Of a stretch of 64,000 bases of DNA, positions 60,951 through 64,000 are shown piece after piece. The notes below the pieces were generated by a model. The model was given only the letters and a program-made list of their open reading frames with translations. It ran no database searches and was not told the origin of the DNA. The position numbers were made by a program, and so were the translations under genes. Position 1 is the first letter of the stretch. Each line of letters opens with the position of its first letter. Origin of the DNA: Planctomycetota bacterium (GTDB lineage: Bacteria; Planctomycetota; UBA1135; GCA-002686595); assembly GCA_029259635.1 (NCBI GenBank), contig JAJDEU010000051.1, positions 124,001 through 188,000 of the forward strand, in the 5' to 3' direction.

Positions 60951-63491
60951 TTGGACTCTTCGAAGCGCGCTGCGATTCTCTTTCTGGAAGCTCCCGCCGA
61001 TTCGTCGTTGGTCAGCGGCGGCTATCGCTACAACAGAGAGATCGGCAGGCGCCTCTGCTCGACCGGCCTCGGTGAACTGATCGACGTCGATCCGACGACG
61101 CTCGCGAGTGACGCACCCGAGCGAGTGCGGGCCGAACCCGAGGCGATCTTAGTGCTCGACAGCCTGTATCTCGCCGACCTCGACTTGCCCGATTGGGTGA
61201 TCGAAGAGAGCAGTCGAGTGCGGCTGCTCTTGCACTACCTGCCCAGCCAGAATCCGTTGCTCGATGCGGAGGATTCGAAAGCCATGCGAGCGCGCGAGGA
61301 GCGCTGGATCAAGACCGTCGGCGGAGTTCTGACGACGTCGGCGCATTTGGCCGAAGTGGTCTTGCAGCTCTTTGGCGTGACGGCCGAGATCGCAACGCCC
61401 GGTGTCGGCGCCAGCTTCCGCACGATGACGGGCTCCGGGGATCGAACGAACCTTTCGGACGGCGCTCGCGTTGTCTCGGTTGGGCCCATCACCCGCGAGA
61501 AAGGGCAACTCGACACCGCGCAAGCGATGTCGGTCTCGGCGCGCAAGAATCCCGCTCGAAAACACCGGCTGACTCTGGTTGGGAACGAGGCTGCGGATCC
61601 CGAATACACCGAGCTCGTGCGCCGCGCCGCCGTGGGCGTTGAGCTGATCTTCACGGGCTGCTTGCCTTCCGACGGCGTCGCGAAAGAACTCCGCGAGGCC
61701 GACCTGTTTATCTCCGCCTCGGTGTTCGAGTCCTACGGAATGGCGATCGCCGAAGCGGCCGCGACGGGCACGCCCGTCGTCAGTTATCGCGTGGGCGAGG
61801 TCGACCGCTGGGTACGGGACGGAGCGAATGGTTATCTGATCGACCCGGGAATTGGCGAGACTCTCACCGAGCTGGTAGTGCGCTTGTTCGAGGACGACAC
61901 TCATCTGCGCGAACTTCACGAGCAAGGTCAGGAGCTGTTCTTCCCTTCGTGGGAGTTCACCTTCAAGCGCTTCCTGCGTGGATGTCGCGTGGAGGGAGAG
62001 CTGGATGGGGTCGTCGCCGACGACGCGCCTACCTTCTATTCGAGCTGCGAGTTGCCCACTCGATTCGGGAACTTCACCGTCAAGGTCTATCGATTGCCGA
62101 GCGGCGAGGAAGCCATCGTCATCGCCATGGGCGAGCTCGACTCCGGAACCGCTCCCTTTGTGCGAGTTCACTCGGAGTGCTTTACCGGTGAGATCTTGCA
62201 CTCGTTGAAGTGCGACTGCCGCCTGCAGCTTGAGATCGCCATGCAGGCGATTGGCGAGCGCAAGCGTGGCGCAATCGTCTACCTGCGCCAAGAGGGGCGC
62301 GGGATCGGGCTGGGCAACAAGATTCGCGCCTACGACGAGCAATCGCGCGGTGCGGATACCGTCGAGGCCAACGAGCGCTTGGGCTTTCCCGCGGATATGC
62401 GCGAGTTCCGGGCCGCCGCGCAGATTCTAAAGCTCGAGGGCGTAACCAGCGTCCAGCTCAACACGAACAACCCCGACAAGGTCACGTCACTCGAAGCCCA
62501 TGGTGTGAAAGTTGTCGACGTCGTTCCGTCGAAGACGCTGGCCAACCCGCACAACGTCGACTATTTGCTCACGAAGTTTCGGGCAATGGGGCACGCGGGG
62601 CTCGCCGAGGCGAGCTCGGATTCCGACTCGTCCCGTGAGGAGGGCTCGGGAGGCGGCTTGCTCTCGGGTTCCACGCCGCCCGACTTCGGAACCGTCGGTA
62701 CCTCGAGACCGAAGGTGCTCGCCCAACTGGACCCGACCGAGACGCTCTTGATCGTCGACTTGGACGGAGTGATCAAGTTTTCCTCGGGCATCCCGCTGGA
62801 AGCTCGCGAGCTGATCGACTCCCTGCGTGCGAAGGGTTATTCGATTCGGTTCCTCACCAACGATGGAATCAACAGTCGGCGAACCCGTCGCGCGGAATCG
62901 GCTCACGATGGAATGGAGCTCATTCCCGAAGAGCTCTACACGGTCTCGTACCTGACCGCTCGCTACTTACGCGAAAAACAGCTCACGTCGATTCTGCCGC
63001 TCTTTGGCGACCCCGCCTCCGAAGAGTTTCAAGACTTTTCCATCTCGCGAACGCAGCCGAGCGCCGTGGTCGTCGGCGATTATTTTCCGCACTACCAGTA
63101 CGACGTGCTGAAGGATGCTTACTCCGCGTTGGAGAACGGTGCGGAGCTCGTTGCGATGCACCGTAAAAAAACCTGGCCGACCGGTGGCAAGCGCGTCATC
63201 GACATCGGTTTCTGGGTCGCGGGGCTGGAGTACTGTGCCGGGCGCCCGGCAACTGTAATTGGCAAGCCCGGCGCATTCGCCTACGAGGTCGTGATGGCCG
63301 ACGCTGGCTTTCGACCGGAACAGACGGTGATGATCAGTGATGAAGACGACCCCGATCTTCAGGGGGCTCACCGCCTCGGTTTGCACACGGTCAGCTTTCG
63401 GGGCGTCAGCCCGACGGCGACTGCGAGCGCGGAGTCCTATCGCGACTTGGCCCTCTTGTTCGGCGTCGAAGGCATTCGCGCAGGAGGGTAG
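60951..63491 (+). CDS. Three-domain fusion: GT4 glycosyltransferase, GTP cyclohydrolase II, HAD phosphatase
   Basis: 846 aa from TTG 60951, the only start after an in-frame stop, 3 bases after the previous gene. Residues 1-345 are a GT4 (GT-B fold) glycosyltransferase: VVSVGPITREKGQLD, FTGCLPSDGVAKELREADLF and the E-x7-E motif at Glu260/Glu268. Residues about 361-545 are GTP cyclohydrolase II, with zinc Cys 410, 421 and 423 in SECFTGEILHSLKCDC and the YLRQEGRGIGLGNKIRAY catalytic loop. A Ser/Gly linker (551-595) leads to an HAD-IIA phosphatase (596-846): DLDGV at 603-607, FLTNDG, GKPGAF with Lys772, and ISDEDDPDLQGA. All motifs look intact, so it may carry out three steps of one pathway. Confidence 0.92.
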   Translation: MDSSKRAAILFLEAPADSSLVSGGYRYNREIGRRLCSTGLGELIDVDPTTLASDAPERVRAEPEAILVLDSLYLADLDLPDWVIEESSRVRLLLHYLPSQNPLLDAEDSKAMRAREERWIKTVGGVLTTSAHLAEVVLQLFGVTAEIATPGVGASFRTMTGSGDRTNLSDGARVVSVGPITREKGQLDTAQAMSVSARKNPARKHRLTLVGNEAADPEYTELVRRAAVGVELIFTGCLPSDGVAKELREADLFISASVFESYGMAIAEAAATGTPVVSYRVGEVDRWVRDGANGYLIDPGIGETLTELVVRLFEDDTHLRELHEQGQELFFPSWEFTFKRFLRGCRVEGELDGVVADDAPTFYSSCELPTRFGNFTVKVYRLPSGEEAIVIAMGELDSGTAPFVRVHSECFTGEILHSLKCDCRLQLEIAMQAIGERKRGAIVYLRQEGRGIGLGNKIRAYDEQSRGADTVEANERLGFPADMREFRAAAQILKLEGVTSVQLNTNNPDKVTSLEAHGVKVVDVVPSKTLANPHNVDYLLTKFRAMGHAGLAEASSDSDSSREEGSGGGLLSGSTPPDFGTVGTSRPKVLAQLDPTETLLIVDLDGVIKFSSGIPLEARELIDSLRAKGYSIRFLTNDGINSRRTRRAESAHDGMELIPEELYTVSYLTARYLREKQLTSILPLFGDPASEEFQDFSISRTQPSAVVVGDYFPHYQYDVLKDAYSALENGAELVAMHRKKTWPTGGKRVIDIGFWVAGLEYCAGRPATVIGKPGAFAYEVVMADAGFRPEQTVMISDEDDPDLQGAHRLGLHTVSFRGVSPTATASAESYRDLALLFGVEGIRAGG

Positions 63492-63509
63492 CCGCTCGCG
63501 GTTCCGCTC

Positions 63510-64000
63510 CTAGTCGCCTGCGAAGTGGGCGTGCAGTGCGAGCGCCGAGAAGCCGTCCTGGATCTCGCCGCTCTTCAGGAGTCCGCGAACCTCATCGCTT
63601 CGAAACCTCTGGACCTCCAGAACTTCGGAAGCGTCGAGATTCGGCGCACCAACCCGAGCGCAGTCGCGCGCGACGTAGGCGTGAGCGAAGTGGTCGCTGA
63701 TCCCGTTGATCGGATAGAAGTCACAGAGCTTTTCGAGGTCGGCGCTCGCGAAGCCGGTCTCCTCGAGAAGCTCGCGCGCGACGGCCTCGACTGGACTTTC
63801 GCCGGCATTCATGCGGCCCGCGGGAACCTCCCAGTGCGTGCGCCCGTGCGGGTAGCGATACTGCCAGATCATCAAGATCGATCCGTCGGGAAGAACCGGC
63901 ACGACGACGACCGCGTCGGTGACTTCGAAGACGTGGTAGTCCTGGAGCGATCCGTCCGGTAGTCGAATCCAGTCGCGGCGAAGCCCGCACCACTTGGAGT
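63510..64000 (-). CDS. Nudix hydrolase, ADP-ribose-pyrophosphatase-like (partial, N-terminus off the right edge)
   Basis: The visible 163 codons read without a stop to the window edge. Before the first Met-type codon lie WIRLPDGS, DYHVFEVTDAVVVVPVLPDG and MIWQYRYPHGRTHWEVPAG, all normal for the NudF group. The Nudix box is perfect: GRMNAGESPVEAVARELLEE followed by TGF. Enzymes of this group hydrolyse ADP-ribose or related nucleoside diphosphates. The gene is convergent with the fusion gene, leaving 18 bases between stops. Its start is outside the window. Confidence 0.93.
   Translation of the reverse strand, partial: SKWCGLRRDWIRLPDGSLQDYHVFEVTDAVVVVPVLPDGSILMIWQYRYPHGRTHWEVPAGRMNAGESPVEAVARELLEETGFASADLEKLCDFYPINGISDHFAHAYVARDCARVGAPNLDASEVLEVQRFRSDEVRGLLKSGEIQDGFSALALHAHFAGD

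Noticed and set aside
1-64000. CRISPR arrays, rRNA operons, prophage or restriction-modification systems
   Set aside because: No regularly spaced repeats, rRNA sequence, phage structural genes, or restriction or defence genes were seen on either strand.

Overview
The window is about 64 kb of GC-rich bacterial chromosome with dense housekeeping genes, frequent GTG and TTG starts and short operons. Several features together suggest Planctomycetota, though no rRNA is present to prove it: tandem DUF1573 lipoproteins, an atypical Ser/Thr kinase beside an ECF-like sigma factor with a C-terminal Cys/His domain, a dnaG-rpoD pair, a Rho with a long Arg/Gly-rich N-terminus, secreted M28 peptidases, and a small conserved-looking protein at 32473. 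The phylum call is inference.

Layout. 1-1769 (-): Ski2/Mtr4-like helicase, cut by the left edge. 2080-4981: small protein, FtsQ-like membrane protein and two unknown envelope proteins. 5319-7202: rplM, rpsI with a strong terminator, and a YebC regulator, followed by a 188-bp palindromic element. 7650-12003: degenerate GGDEF protein, FHA protein, kinase and ECF-like sigma, which looks like one signalling module. 12131-15129: tandem M28 peptidases. 15316-19532: secreted protein, ppdK, lipoprotein. 19740-22820: two DUF1573 proteins. 22974-32349: type IV pilus/type II secretion motor genes (PilB-like, PilT, PilB-like, PilC), a sensor histidine kinase and two CorB/CNNM-type proteins. 32473-36400: small membrane protein, membrane-tethered HTH protein, OmpA lipoprotein, SUMF1-domain lipoprotein, rsmA. 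37055-42785: dnaG, rpoD, zinc-ribbon protein, YhcC-type radical SAM. 42889-45292: selB and arfB. 45523-51386: acidic transmembrane protein, tRNA-Pro(CGG), rho, membrane glycosyltransferase-like protein.

The most unusual part is 51400-63491, two divergent operons sharing a 227-bp intergenic region. The rightward operon encodes a RibD-type reductase, a BchC-like MDR dehydrogenase, a 6-pyruvoyl-tetrahydropterin-synthase-like protein that has lost canonical catalytic and zinc residues, and a three-domain fusion of GT4 glycosyltransferase, GTP cyclohydrolase II and HAD phosphatase. The leftward operon encodes a CDP-alcohol phosphatidyltransferase, an ICMT-like membrane methyltransferase, two SAM methyltransferases and two membrane or secreted alkaline-phosphatase-superfamily proteins. 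Together they could make a GTP-derived pyrimidine or pterin compound that is glycosylated, methylated and possibly lipid-linked. I know of no described product. The right edge cuts a Nudix hydrolase gene.
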